DNA of 64,000 bases from Mytilus trossulus (GCF_036588685.1 NC_086382.1:69909999-69973998); one strand, 5' to 3'; shown: positions 13,579-25,960, counted from the first letter of the stretch. Notes: generated by a model not told the origin, from the letters alone. Program-made: numbers and translations.

Positions 13579-13716
13579 TTTGCGTTATAACGCAAAGGTT
13601 TGCGTTATATCGCAAAGGTTTGCGTTATATCGCAAAGGTTTGCGTTATAACGCAAAGGTTTGCGTTATATCGCAAAGGTTTGCGTTATAACGCAAATGTT
13701 TGCGTTATAACGCAAA
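13579..13716. repeat. palindrome array, right (7 x 20 bp)
   Basis: Seven units at exact 20-bp spacing. Four read TTTGCGTTATAACGCAAA and three carry TATATC instead of TATAAC, which breaks perfect symmetry. The linkers are GG or TG, the complement of the left array, so the two arrays are inverted copies. Confidence 0.95.
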
Positions 13717-14244
13717 CATAGGAAGAAAAATAAAAAAAAAATGTGTGGCGCTAATACGCTTCCGTAAAATAGATCATTTGATTGCGTTGAAGCTTTCTTT
13801 AAACCTATTGGGATGTTGTGTGCTAAAAATAAATTAAACTAAGGAAAGGAAAGGAAAAAGATATTGAACTGAAAGTGTGTTACGTAAATATTTATATATC
13901 AATTTCAAGATTAAAATAACATTGAAAATTATCAACAAAATAGGGAAATACAGAACCAGGTCAAGGTTTTTCTAAATATTTGCCCATTGGACGGAAATAA
14001 AATAAACTTAATTTTTATCTACTTAAGTGTTCAAACGTTTATTGATCATGGCATTAACAAATGTACTATCACATTCTATTCAACAGATAATGACACAAAT
14101 CGATACAACTAAAAAATTCTAAATTGATAAATGATCACAAATTGACAGCTACAGGAAGAAAAAGAATTTCCGTTGTGCTTTCGGTTCTCCCAATTATACA
14201 AATTTTAACTTGCCATCAGATAAGCTGCACACAAACTATTAAGC

Positions 14245-17200
14245 ATGATTGCTGCTGAGAGTGGTTTTAGAGGTTTCATCTTGCTTATAGTCGGTGAGTT
14301 TTTTTTTCTGAAATGAATATTTGGTTTTCCCGTTTGAATGGTTTTACACTAGTAATTTTGGGGCCCTTTATAGCTTGTTGTTCGGTGTGAGCCAAGGCTC
14401 CGTGTTGAAGGCCGTACTTTAACCTATAATGGTTTACTTTTTAAATTGTTATTTGGATGGAGAGTTGTCTCATTGGCACTCACACCACATCTTTGAATAT
14501 CTATGTTAGTTTTCTCGTTTTAATTGTTTTACATTTGTCATTTCAGGCCCTTTTATAGCTGACTATGTGGTATAAGCTTTGCTCATTGTTGAAGGCCATC
14601 TTTCTCATTGGCAATTTTTCTTTTAATTGTTAGCTAGCAGAGTTTGTTGTTTTTATCCTATAAAAATCCAATAATGCTATTTTCATTCAATGGTCTTTGA
14701 ACTGTGGCGTTGACCAATCGTATGATAGATAAAAAAAATTATCATGACTTTTAAATTATAACTTTATCACTAGTATAACTTAGTTAAATCAATAATTTAG
14801 ATAAAGAAGTAGTTTTAACTGCCAGAAATTTTATAGTTTAGTACTCATAAAACAATTACATATTAAATGTCTGAATCATGAATTTGAGTGACAATGAAAA
14901 CAAAAATGTTTAATTTCCAATGAATAATTGTAGGTATCAGCCATGCATCGACTAAGTACAGTCCGAAAACGTCTTCAATTTCAAACACCATATATGTTGA
15001 TTATTCCAAGAGAAATTTGACAGAAATACCCAGAAATATTCCACGTAACAGTACAATGTTAGACTTTCACAGGAATATAATAACTGACATTCCATCAAAT
15101 ATTTTCCGAAACATGTCGGACGTTACATGGATGGATTTATCCCAGAATTGGTTGAACCAAATTAGAAACGAATCTTTTGCTGGTCTAAACAACTTAACAA
15201 CACTGAATGTGAGCCATAACCACCTACACATTTCAGACCTTGAACACAATGCTTTTGTTCCTATACAGCAGCTGAGGACTTTGCGTATTGATCATTTAAA
15301 GTTTCCACCAAGGAGCAAGTTTCCAGAGCAACTTGTTAACATTAAACAACTTGAAATCTTGGAACTAGCCGCTTTCATTGGCATGACATTTGATGAAAGA
15401 TTCAAATCCTGGACATGTTTGCATACATTTATCTCAAAAAGTTCATATGGGCTTCATTTGCAAAACTATACGTTTGCAGGTTTAGCAAACTCTCCACTAA
15501 GGACTCTTTCAATAAAGATTAAACAAGCTGACGATGACGCTTTGGAACACCTGCCAAATTTACAAATTTTAAATTTATATTTTGGAATTGCAACATTGCA
15601 AAATACAATAGAAAATTCGTTTAAAATGGTGTCAAACTTCACAATTTTAACTAGGATACTAATGCAAAGAGTTAATGCCAGAGCGTACATCTTTATCGTA
15701 ACTGGTAAATATCTGCATTATTTCGAAAACATATGTCTGAAAGAACTTGTCTTTAGACACATGTATTTAGCAGATATTGATGGTACAAGCTTTAAGGAAT
15801 TTGCTATCAATTCTGTTTGCCTTGAAAGTCTTGAGGTTTCAGGAAATATTGGTTCTCCATGGATAACACTTTTAGTCTTATTCAAAAATTTGAAGCATCT
15901 GAAACTATCATCGATCGAAAACAACGCATTTTTAAAACAAGTGCGCATGCTCCCTGCAATGTATCTTAGCCTGCCAAAAACCTTAGAAACCATTGATTTA
16001 CAAGATATCAATCTTAAAATGCCGTTACCAAATATAACATTTATAAACGGAGATAACGTTTGGTTCCTCACGTGTAGAGCGTTCACCTTAATTGAATGTA
16101 ACGGGTCATTACGTGGTTTGAAGAATTTACGGTATCTAGATGTTTCAGAAAATCGTTGCGGTAATATGATAAATGAGTACATTTTTCAAAATTTTTCAAA
16201 ACTTGAGTATTTAATAGCAACACATTCCGACCTTGGAACGGCATTCAGAAATAATAAACGATTGGACATTTTACTTAAACCTCTAAAAAATCTCAAACAT
16301 TTAGATATTTCTTATAACAATTTTAGAATTGCTGACATTGCCAACTTAGACTTACAGAATCAATACAATGTATTACATTCCTTCAATGGTTCTAACAATG
16401 GTTTTAATCAAGTTCCGTCTGTTTTCCGGCATTTCAGAAATTTGTCTTTTATTGATATTTCCTACAATAACTTATCTACTTTCAACCGTGGCGAAAGAGA
16501 TATAATTGACTCTTTGATTGGTAAAGCAAAAGTGGTTTTGGTAGGTAATCCCTTTAAATGTTCGTGTTCAAATTTAGATTTTCTAAAATGGGCTAAACAA
16601 ACAAAAGCTAGTTATTTCGGACATCTTTATTGTCAACTAGAAAGCGGTGAAAACACAACATTTTCTGATCTTTTTGTATATCTGGATCGTTTTGAAAACC
16701 GTTGCCATGACAAGATATGGTTGATATTCTCGTTATCATTCACAACACTTGTTGTAATACTTGTGGTATTCGTTGTCATTTATCTTCGCTACAGATCTGC
16801 ATTTCAATATTTCTATCTCAGAATTAAACTGAGATTAAAACGATACGAGGAACTGGACGGTGATTCTTACCTGTACGATGTCTTTATATGTTACAACCAT
16901 AACGATGTTCCCTGGGTTGTTAATTTCAATCGCAGACTTACTGCTGAAAACTTCAAGACGTGCCTTGACGCTAAAGATTTTATTGCTGGAGAGGCCATCG
17001 CTGAAAACATTTTACGTGCTATTGATAGTAGCAGGAAAATTATCTTTATTATCACCGAACATTTTCTCCAGAGTACCTGGGGTAACTACGAAATGGAGTT
17101 AACCCGGATGCATGCTTTCCAGGAAGGGCGGGAAAACATGGTCATTGTGATAATGAAGGATGACTTATCAATTCATCAAATGCCTAAAGTTCTGAAAAGA

Positions 17201-17308
17201 TTTTGGTATAAAGTTACATGCATAAAGTGGTATGACCAAGGAATACAACCATTTCAAACAGAAGAAATATTTTATGAAAATGTGTTCAGTTCACTTTCTA
17301 TTGCATAA
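14245..17308 (+). CDS. Toll-like receptor (LRR ectodomain, one TM, TIR domain)
   Basis: Exons 14245-14293 and 14934-17308 (GT-AG, phase 1) give 807 residues. I start at ATG 14245 because the short first exon encodes a signal peptide (MIAAESGFRGFILLIV, cleavage near the following SHAS) and splices in frame; starting at 15017 would lose it. Next come leucine-rich repeats (for example LDFHRNIITDIPSNIF), one C-terminal cysteine cap (NPFKCSCSNLDFLKW), a transmembrane helix at about 611-635, then a TIR domain at about 659-802. Box 1 is YDVFICYNHND, box 2 CLDAKDFIAGE, and box 3 FW. There is no N-terminal cysteine cap and a single C-terminal one, the vertebrate-like single-cysteine-cluster layout. 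Known role: pattern recognition at the surface or endosome, signalling through MyD88-type adaptors. Oddity: the BB-loop proline is alanine. The ligand cannot be inferred. Confidence 0.95.
14335..14620 (+). repeat. two retroelement 3' tail fragments in the TLR intron
   Basis: The first copy carries GTGAGCCAAGGCTCCGTGTT and ends at CACCACATCTT. A second fragment follows (TATAGCTGACTATGTGG, GCTCATTGTTGAAGGCC). They represent the two tail subfamilies seen elsewhere in the window. Confidence 0.6.
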
Positions 17309-17959
17309 GTTCTACATGTAACTAGATTGTTTGGAATATTAGTTCACGTGTTAAAATACAAAATCAAATATACAATGTTCTAGATGATCTCCAACTTCGC
17401 TTGACATATTAACCGAATACTTGTGACATTTTTTTAGTTAAACATTATTCACAGTATTATTATACAAATAAAATATAGTAAACAATAATTTTCTTTTCTT
17501 TTTTGCGATTCTGCTCTTAGTGTTTGGCATGAGTTTTCGACAATGTGAATAGAATGAAGAAACATAACGCATTTATCGATGTTAACACTTTCAATAATTA
17601 GACAATATTTATACAAATCCCGGAGTATCAAACCGTTTGATAAGTACTGTCCTTATTATCAGCACAACTATTTTCAACCGGAAGTAATTGGTATGAATAC
17701 ACCCAGATAAAGGACTCACTCGACAAGTGTTTAAAGCTGGTATCCTTTTTATAGATAAAAGTTGTAGTTCACGAATAACACCTGTTGTTGATCGGGAAGT
17801 GTGGTGCTTCAAAATCTCATCCGGAAAGTATCAGTTTCAGTTTCCTTTTGCGAAGTTGTATGATTTGGCATATTCCACTTTAGTATATAATTATGATCTA
17901 TTTACCAATGTTTTTTTAACTAAATGATTCTGATCATAAAGGCTTCGTCTGATATTAAT

Positions 17960-18105
17960 ATAAAAAAAGAAGATTTGGTATGATTGCCATTGAGAAAACT
18001 CTCCACAAGAGACCAAAATGACACAGAAACAACTATAGGTCACCGTTCGGCCGTAAACAGTGAGCATAGCCCATACCGCATAGTCAGCTATAAAACAATT
18101 CCAAT
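17960..18105 (-). repeat. retroelement 3' tail fragment
   Basis: Contains AAGATTTGGTATGATTGCC, CACAAGAGACCAAAATGACA and CATACCGCATAGTCAGCTA, as at 4340-4500. Confidence 0.65.
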
Positions 18106-18394
18106 TCATGCATGGTATTGACTTATGTTCCTTTCATCTTTAGAAAGAGTTCTAGAGCATGGAGCCTGGTCAGCTGATAGAACATTTTTTAAAATGCATA
18201 ATTTTAGTACCCCATGTAGACGTTATGGGAGGGGTTCATAATGTTTTGAGTGCTGAACTCTCATTCTAACTTTGAACATCACAACATAGCAACAAACTGT
18301 AAAATCTGTTTGGAATGGAAATATATCTTATCAATTTTAAAGAGCTCACAGAAATATCTAGATGAAAAAAGTCAAATCCTATTAAAATATATAA

Positions 18395-18852
18395 TAAACA
18401 AGAATGTGTCCATAGTACACGGATGCCCCACTCGCACTATCATTTTCTGTGTTCAGTGGACCGTGAAAATTGGGGTCAGAACTTTAATTTGGAATTAAAA
18501 TTAGAAAATCATGTCATAGGGAACATATGTACTAAGTTTCAATTTGATGTAACTTTAACTTCATCAAAAACTACCTTGACCAGAAACTTTAACCTGAACT
18601 TCGCACTATCATTTTTTATGTTCAGTGGACCATGTAATCGGGGTCAAAACTATAATTTGGCATTAAAATAAGAAAGATTATATCATGGGGAACATGTGTA
18701 CATGTTTCAAATTGATTGGACTTCAACTTCATCAAAAACTACCTCGACCAAAAACTTTAACCTGAAGCGGGACGAACGGACGCAAAGACGGACGAACGGA
18801 GGCACAGACCAGAAAAAATAATGCCCCTCTACTATCGTAGGTGGGGCATAAT
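18395..18852. repeat. dispersed repeat with GATGCCCCAC / GTGGGGCAT ends and internal duplication
   Basis: Opens with GGATGCCCCACTCGCACTAT and closes with CTACTATCGTAGGTGGGGCA, a short inverted terminal repeat. An internal unit of about 175 bases is present twice (CGCACTATCATTTT... at about 18432 and 18602). A shorter relative is at 56890-57075. No protein is seen. Confidence 0.65.
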
Positions 18853-19414
18853 AAATACTGTTTTCCAAGACTTAAAGTAAAAATCAGTGTATTAACTAAG
18901 TGTACAGAGGCGTGTCTTTTCTAGAGGGTCATTTCCTAAACTTTGAATTTCTTCAGACTATTTGATACGAGATAGTTTAACGTATATATACACATGAAAT
19001 AATAGAATCAGCATAATTTTATTTTACGCAACACAATTCAGTCGCGATATCGGCTTTTGTGACAATAAGCAATCAACAATCAATCATCACACACAAGTGA
19101 CTCGTTGTCATTGTTGGGTCTTAATTTTTTTTAGTTAGTTCAGGTATTGTGCTGTTGCAGTCGCTCTTTTACCGATTTTACGGTGTTTGTTGTATTGTCT
19201 TTAAAATAAACCCTATATGCAGTACAACAAAACTCAGGTTTTTAAGAACCTCATACATCGATTACATCAAAAACTGTAACGTTATGAATGTCGTTATCAT
19301 AAATAGATAAATACACATTTTGGTAAATATTATCATAAATGTATAGGTCACAGATAAACAATGACGTGTTCGTCTGACCTTTCTTTCTCTTGTTTCATTT
19401 TAACACTGAAAACA

Positions 19415-19925
19415 TAAGGGTATGGGCTTTGTTCATTGTTGAAGGTCGTAAACGCTGATATATAGTTGTTAATCTTTGTGTTATTTTAGTCTATTGTGGA
19501 GAGTTGTCTCATTGGTTATCATACCCAATTTTCTTTTTTAAAACACTTAAAGACATAAAGATCAGTCTTTTGTTTATGTGATATTGATGATTATATTTTA
19601 AACAGACACAAATCTGACAATAATACTTTTTGGGATAAATTCCACGAATACATAGAAAAAACATTGAGATATTCTCCAAATGTTGCAATAATTTGTGATG
19701 TAAATGTAAAATTTCATGCACATATTTGACATTATAAGACTATATGAACATTTTTCTTACGTTGTAATATTACACCACTGTCCCAGGTTAAGGGGAGGGT
19801 TGGGATCCCGCCACATTCTGTATGTATGGTCTTTATTCAGGAGCCTGTAATTCAGTTGTGTCGTTTGTTTATGTGTAACATTTGTTTTTCGTTCATTTTA
19901 TTTCCATAAATTAGGCAATTAGTTT
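19415..19925 (+). repeat. two retroelement 3' tail fragments
   Basis: 19415-19530 ends GAGTTGTCTCATTGG, and 19770-19925 holds GGAGGGTTGGGATCCCGCC and GTTTATGTGTAACAT. Both match parts of the tail at 4340-4740. Confidence 0.6.
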
Positions 19926-20495
19926 TTTCATGTTCATCCAGCCAAATTCTACATGTGTCTGTCAAAAGATTCATTCAAAGGCCTGTAACTCATTGGTTGT
20001 CGTTTTTCGTTTATTGTTTAAAATAATTGTTTTTGTTGTTGTTGTGATTTTGCATCACTGACCAAGGTGAGCAGAAGGTTTCGGAGACCGCTTCGATGGT
20101 TAACCCCTCCACATTATGAGGGATTTCTGGTGCGGGGAAATATCTGCATATAAGAAATCTGCGACATATTTTGTAATGCCAAACTGGATTATGTTGGTAG
20201 TGAGTATAACAAATCAAGGAAGAAAATGGGTAAAAATGAACACCAACTATTGAAATAATAATGCAACAAATTTCATTCAGAAATACATAAAGAACTTTTT
20301 TAATATGAATTGATGAATTAAGAGATAAAGTAGGATGTTTAGTGGGGGGAAGTGAACCTTGCCCTCTATATTCACCTCAAGATCAGAATTAAACACATGA
20401 ATTGTAAGAAATTTAACTTTATTTAAAAGAAACATGAAAAAAACTGTTAAATGAATAATTGTTGTCTTATTTATAATCATTTTTTTCAATGTAGA

Positions 20496-20605
20496 TAGTC
20501 CTAGATTAGTCTGACGCCCAACGGCTGTTTTGCCAGACAAGCTGGGTCCCACGGCACCAGTTGTCTGGCAAAACAGCCGTTGGACGTCAGGGTAATCTCG
20601 GACTA
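20496..20605. mobile_element. hairpin (MITE-like) element
   Basis: Two arms of about 50 bases pair around a short centre: CCAACGGCTGTTTTGCCAGA on the left, and its reverse complement, TCTGGCAAAACAGCCGTTGG, on the right. The outer ends read TAGTCC and GGACTA. A few mismatches sit in the outer third. It could be a miniature inverted-repeat element or a transcribed hairpin. Confidence 0.75.
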
Positions 20606-21163
20606 CAATAAAGAGTACTGTATAATAATATAAATAGTTATTAAAGCACATGAACACAACATAACACTTCGTAAAATATAACTTGTAACACAAACAGTCC
20701 TTTACATCCATGTGTTACATTTAAAACAATCGTTTAGGAACTAAACACGATAATTATTAAAGTTTTAAAAATATCTCGTCCTTCTGTAAGTGTGAATGTT
20801 TTTTAAACATGTATTGAAAGTTTTACGCTCCCTGTGTTTGTGTTTTTGAAAAATGTAAATAGTACTCTCCGTGTGTGTTTTTAAAACATATAAAGCTTAA
20901 CCCTCCGTAATCTGTTTTAGAACATGCACAGCATAAATCTACGTGTGTGTTTTTGAAACATATACATCATAAACGGTATGTGTGTGTTTTTGTACAAAGT
21001 AAATAATAACTGTCCGTGTGTATATTTTTGTAATTTGTGTATATTATAAAGTCAATCATATATTTATTTTTTATTGTTGTATAGAATGAAAATCATAACT
21101 GTCCACTCCGTATGTATGTTTTATAGAGTCATGACCAGTACGTGTTTTCTCTTATTATCATGA

Positions 21164-24100
21164 TTAAATCAAATGTATTCCAAAAACATTCTTTGGTGGA
21201 CTTGAAGCATATGAAATGTTGGCTACTTTAACATAAATTTCTTCTCCTGCTTCCAGATGAATATCTGCGGAGATGTACGTATCGTATCTGGAAAATATTG
21301 CGTTTTCCGATCGCTCATATGGGTGGTGGGTACACATCACTTCCTTCTCGCCACTGTTCTCGTCTCTAATGTTTGATTTATATATTGAATGAATTAAACA
21401 TGAACTCTTCGACTGTACATCAATGGTATTTTGTGTTGTGTTTCGGATAAACTGGTAGTTAAAGTCTATGGCACTATATACATGATAATATCCACTGACA
21501 GGAACACGCACACGGCCATTGTTTAATGTTACACCATTTAAAAGCAGACAGTTGTTTCCCCTATACCACTTCCTGATTGGGAGAATGTTCTTGTTTATTT
21601 CATCTACAACGAGATTGTTCATGATACATAACCATGATAACTGTTGTTGAAAAATAATAATGTCGTTATCCTACATGTATATCATATGTGACTATACATG
21701 TATGCTCATGTACATTGTAAACACTTATGCGTTGTTCTTACAGAATTCATGTTTTCGTGTACTCAAAACGACTAACGCTGTTTTAGCGAAGATTTTTTAT
21801 GACCACTGTTTTTGCCATTACAAATACGGACTAATCCTTTTTAACAAATACATATTAAAAGTTGGGCGAGTTGGTTAAAAAGTGTGGCGATTTGGTGTGG
21901 AACGTTTTGTCCTGCTTCCGTGGTTAATTAAATAAATCAATAATTTGAAAAATGTATCTCATATTAATTACCAACTCTTATATCTAACTTTATCTATTTC
22001 AAATGTTTCGAAAGGTTAAAAACGATTGCTTATAATTACATTCTAGACGAAAGTATAAATTTTGGGAAATCAAGGAAGAACATCAAATCCTGAAGTTCGT
22101 ACACTCACCTGTAGCTGGCATGTCTCTGTCCTCTCCGATCAAATGTGCAACCGGTTTCACGTCTCCTATGTAACCTTTGTGAATTTTAACTATAAAATAT
22201 TGATTTTAATACAATTGAAATGCTGCTGCAATGTTAATGAATTTATACGTTAAGGAGTCATATTATATATACATAAACTCATCATAGATACCAGGACCAA
22301 ATTTAGTATATACGCCAGACGCGCGTTTTGTCTACTAAAGACTCATCAGTGACGCTCGAATCCCAAAAAGTTTAAAATGCCAAATAAAGTACAAAGTTAA
22401 AATGAGAATATTCTAAAGTACAATGATAATTGTAAGCGAGATTTCCGACTTGTTTAATAAATAATGTGTAAATTTTCCAAGTAAAAGTTCAACAAATATA
22501 TTACCCTTACAAAAAAAATGTAAGTCATGCCTCTGTGTCCCCAGTCACTGCTTGTCACACCACAACAGTGGAAGCCTAAATAATTATATTTTCTCTCTCT
22601 CTTTTCGAAAAGGTTATGCTTGTTTGTTAATAAGAAAAATAAAAGCTAATGGTTTGTTTTGATAGTTTCTTTGTTAGTCTTGTATGATTTTTAACTTTAG
22701 TTTCTTGTGTAAAATTCGGAGTTAAGTATGACGTCCATTATCACTGAACTAGTCTACAATCTTTGTTAGGGGCCAACTGAAAGACGCCTCCGGGTCCGTG
22801 AGTTTCTCGCTGCATTGAAGGCCCATTGGTGGCCTTCGGCTGTTGTCTGCTCTATGGTCGGGTTGTTGTCTCTTTGACATATTCCCCATTTCCATTCTCA
22901 AATGTATCTCTTAACTTAAACATTTATAAAACGAAGATTGGAGTCCGACAATACTACCTTTAATTCGAGATACATTATGACTATTATGGAGTAGATGTCA
23001 AATTGAAGAATATCTACATTGCATTGTATTGTTTAGTAACATAGCAGGATACAAAACGAATTTTCCTCACTTGGAAACTACTGCACGTTCTGTAAACTGA
23101 ATTAGCTTTACGCAACACTGTGTGTTTGATCTTATTCGTAAAATAAACACGATGAAAAATACATGTTTTTTTTTCTTTTCTCTGACAGTATCTTTCTTAA
23201 ATTATCTCTGTTCTTTTCATAATTTTGCAACCATGCAGTGTTTAAACGAAAGTGTTTAAACGAAAGTGATTATTGGGGATGGCTTTAGTCCGACTAAGCG
23301 TTTCTGGACCAAAGGAGAGTTACACGTTTTATCAGTCAACATGAAGCAATCTAGTTGACGTTAAAAAAAAATTGGAGACAATGAAGTCTGATAGTGTTAT
23401 ATGAGGGAGGCATGTGGTCAAAATATCAGTGATTGAAACAACAATTACATAACCCCAACATCCTCATCAAAGACTTGGATATTGGCCTGTGATAGCTGTC
23501 GATAGAAGTGCCTGACGGTACTAACAAAAATAAGGATGTACTTTGACCAGTGAATGCATTTATCCAGTGATACTGTACTATGTCTATACGTACCAACTGT
23601 TCTTTCAAACATTGCTGCATATTCGGCAGAAATCTCATTGTGTTTTTTATCGAAGGTCTGAAATTGATAAAAATTGTATTTACAAATGGTTGATCCATTG
23701 GTTATAGTCAAAGATCATTTATTCTTTTTTCAACAAAAATTAGTTCAATACATGGTTATATAGTTATCATGGTTATAATTTCTACCACTGACAGGTAGAC
23801 ATTTTATTTAAACATTCCTGTTTCTATGTTGGAAAATCTTGTGGCGCATACGACATAATTATTACTATTTAAATTAATTCAATTGAACTAAATCATTCAC
23901 TATCATTGAATATCGGTAATTCAATATTTACCTTACAACATTTACAAGGTTCTAAAAATAACTTGCCCCACTTAGTGTTAAGTGCACTTCCTAGTAAACA
24001 AACACATTACGAACTTACCTTTTCCATATAGTTTTGTAGAATTACATCTCGGCAACCACAACATATCCCACTAGAGTCGGTCGTGCACTGCAGGCACATA

Positions 24101-24243
24101 TAACCACAGTCCTCCCCGGGGGTACGGGGCTCCGGCATCGCCCATAAAATTATTAAAACTATTATTAAGATAACTACGTCAGCAGTAAACACAAACAAAG
24201 TAATTCCTTTTGTCCTCTTCTTCAAACGCTCAAAAAGCGGCAT
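21164..24243 (-). CDS. TNF-superfamily ligand (type II membrane protein)
   Basis: Four exons on the minus strand: 24243-24019, 23657-23594, 22165-22109, 21603-21164. All are GT-AG, phases match, and the total is 786 nt (261 residues plus stop). Residues 1-13 are basic and cytosolic. A hydrophobic anchor follows (ITLFVFTADVVILIIVL, about 14-36), then a cysteine-rich stalk (six Cys within about 20 residues), then the TNF homology domain. That domain opens with the family signature KPVAHLIG, carries RVRVPVSGYYHVYS and ends GIHLI. I chose ATG 24243 because it gives a normal short cytosolic tail. In exon 4 the acceptor at 21604-21605 is the one that keeps frame, so the ATG at 21622 lies in intron. 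Known role: trimeric ligand for TNF receptors in apoptosis and inflammation. The TNFSF subgroup is not resolved. Confidence 0.92.
22270..22400 (-). repeat. dispersed repeat fragment in a TNF intron
   Basis: The reverse complement reads CGTCACTGATGAGTCTTTAG, then acgcgcgtctggcgt and CCTGGTATCTATGATGAG, matching the family at 48278-48971. Confidence 0.6.
22700..22895 (+). mobile_element. Penelope-type 3' tail fragment
   Basis: TCACTGAACTAGTCTACAAT, GACGCCTCCGGGT and CATATTCCCCATTTCCATTC match 10500-10705 closely. It lies in a TNF intron, antisense to the gene. Confidence 0.6.
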
Positions 24244-25417
24244 TGTCACATAAACTCAGAGTCAACACAAATAAAACTCAGTATTTTTTCACTTTTGCTT
24301 TGAACAATGTTGAAAAATCATTAATTTATATCACTTTCGCAATCAAGTTTTGAATTCGCTATCGCAACTAACATAATTAAGCCTACTGCGAAAAAGCAGC
24401 ACTGCAAAAGATGCTGTAAACAATAGTTTGATAATGTATTTCACAGGTTCAATGGCTCCATAGCCTGGATAGGCCACATTCAAATTAGTTTGCACAAACA
24501 AAGCGCACGCATGCGTGGTCTATATGATATAATATTTTACTTTCGTTTTCCAAAAGAGATCAAAAGAGAAAACAAAAGTAGCAATGATAAAATAATTCAG
24601 GTGAAATACCACCATGTTGAGTTGTTCAAAATAAGTGTAATGGATAATAGCGGGATAAACCGTTTAGTTTTATTAACTATCAACACCGGAAACTATACAA
24701 GGATGTTTTAATAACACAATGTTATCTTAGCAAACCAATGCATGTGATTTATATGACGCACCCCAAATGAGCGGTTAATTTTCTTGTTTAATACTAGAAA
24801 TACCCAATACGACACGAAAAATCACAAAAAAAAAAATGAAGCCCAAAAACAGACTGCTTATTTCGAGAGAATATCCGTTTCAAACAGAAACAAATTGAAA
24901 ATTTATAATAATGACTTTGAATTTATTCATATACAAACATTATTTAAGTTAAAGGAATTAAATCTTGTTTGTATTATACATAAATATAAAGTCACATTTT
25001 AAACATGTTTAATGAAATTTTAAACTGACCACAACTTTTTACAATTGATTTTATCTAATATAACAGTTTATTTTCTTTACAATTCCGAAATTCAACTTGA
25101 CTGATTGAAAAGATCTGAAAAGATGCATGACATTCCTTTGCGATGTATAAACGGTTAAATTATTTCTTTTTGTAGATTGTATGCAATCCAAAATTGTCAG
25201 ACTAATTGGGCATTTTGGGATGAACAAAAATATAATCAACAATTCATAATAAACTAAATAACTGCATCTTAAGAAACAAATAAAGCAAAAGGGGAAAAAT
25301 AAGAAGCAGATTTGCCTACACACGACACAAATTACTGGAACAATACACATTGATATTAAGGGCATGCCTACATGTATGGATGTATGTTCACACGATACAA
25401 GTTACTAGAACAATACA
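24244..25417. other. 5' flank of the TNF gene and spacer
   Basis: No supported gene. It includes the upstream region of the minus-strand TNF ligand. From about 25080 to 25310 it resembles 39400-39600, the sequence before the second segmental-duplication unit. A duplicated stretch of about 50 bases (25312-25360 and 25383-25423) precedes the palindrome element. Confidence 0.5.
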
Positions 25418-25461
25418 TCTTGATACGGAAGCCCTGGAGTGCCATGCAAAAAAAAATTTCA

Positions 25462-25612
25462 ACTTGTGCGCACAAGTTACTAACTTGCGCGCACAAGTTA
25501 CTAACTTGCGCGCACAAGTTACTATCTTGTGCGCACAAGTTACACAACTTGTGCGCACAAGTTACACAACTTGTGCGCACGAGTTATTAACTTGTGCGCA
25601 CAAGTTGTACGT
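25462..25612. repeat. palindrome array, left (7 units, ~21-22 bp)
   Basis: Seven units of AACTTGTGCGCACAAGTT with variants AACTTGCGCGCACAAGTT and one CACGAGTT. Spacers are ACT, ACAC or ATT. Frames across it (CAHKLLTCAHKLL) are artefacts of the repeat. Confidence 0.93.
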
Positions 25613-25639
25613 ATTCTTATAGACATGCGCTGTTTGGCT

Positions 25640-25960
25640 AAAGAGACTACTTTATGGAACGCCGTAGCTGCCGAATACAAACGTTTATATACATGAATGC
25701 AAATACTTTTCAATGTTTATTTTTATATATGTATTTTCTACTTATACACATACTTTGCATATGTATGAACACAGTTTACTTTATATGCACTTTTATATAT
25801 ATATGCACATACTTTTCCTACATATGCACATCGTTTACCTTATATGCATATACTTTTCTATATATGCACATTTTTTATATATCTATTTCCACATAGTTAA
25901 CCTCATATGCATATACTGTTTTCTTATTCTACATATGAATGTACAAATGAAGTTCTGCAT
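25640..25960. repeat. degenerate tandem repeat of TATGCACATACTTTTC type
   Basis: Imperfect units of roughly 25-45 bases containing CATATGCACAT or TATGCATATACTTTTC follow the palindrome array. The inverted copy is at 31860-32140. Confidence 0.75.

Larger units (their letters stand above)
12409..13766. mobile_element. DNA element with terminal inverted repeats and two inward arrays of an 18-bp palindrome
   Basis: Both ends read TACGGAAGCGTATTAGCGCC going inward and continue as an inverted match into a poly-T run. The hexamer AAATAG occurs on both sides (12403-12408 and 13767-13772), a 6-bp target duplication. Just inside each end lies an array of seven palindromes at exact 20-bp spacing (12463-12600 and 13579-13716), consensus TTTGCGTTATAACGCAAA. 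The interior, about 1 kb, has no long frame and contains a fragment of the PLE-type tail (12765-12905). It is non-autonomous as it stands. The superfamily is not assigned; the terminus and 6-bp duplication do not fit the common animal types I know. Confidence 0.85.
17309..21163. other. spacer between the TLR and TNF genes
   Basis: No supported gene. It contains retroelement tails (17960-18105, 19415-19530, 19770-19925), a repeat with GCCCCAC ends (18395-18852) and a hairpin element (20496-20605). The rest is AT-rich, with TGTGTGTTTTTGAAA-type imperfect repeats at about 20790-21120. Confidence 0.5.

Noticed and set aside
12463-13716. CRISPR-like regular arrays
   Set aside because: The spacing is regular, but there are no unique spacers (two-base linkers only), the repeats are palindromes inside a transposable element, and the DNA is eukaryotic.
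15017-15019. Start of the TLR at 15017
   Set aside because: That codon is TTG; the upstream exon at 14245 adds an ATG and a signal peptide in frame.
21604-21622. ATG at 21622 as a start of a single-exon TNF-like protein
   Set aside because: An in-frame acceptor at 21604-21605 links it to three upstream exons that supply the membrane anchor and the KPVAHLIG strand.
25350-25622. Frames with repeated CAHKLLT / LCAQV peptides
   Set aside because: They are translations of the palindrome array in several frames and on both strands; the array, not a protein, explains them.
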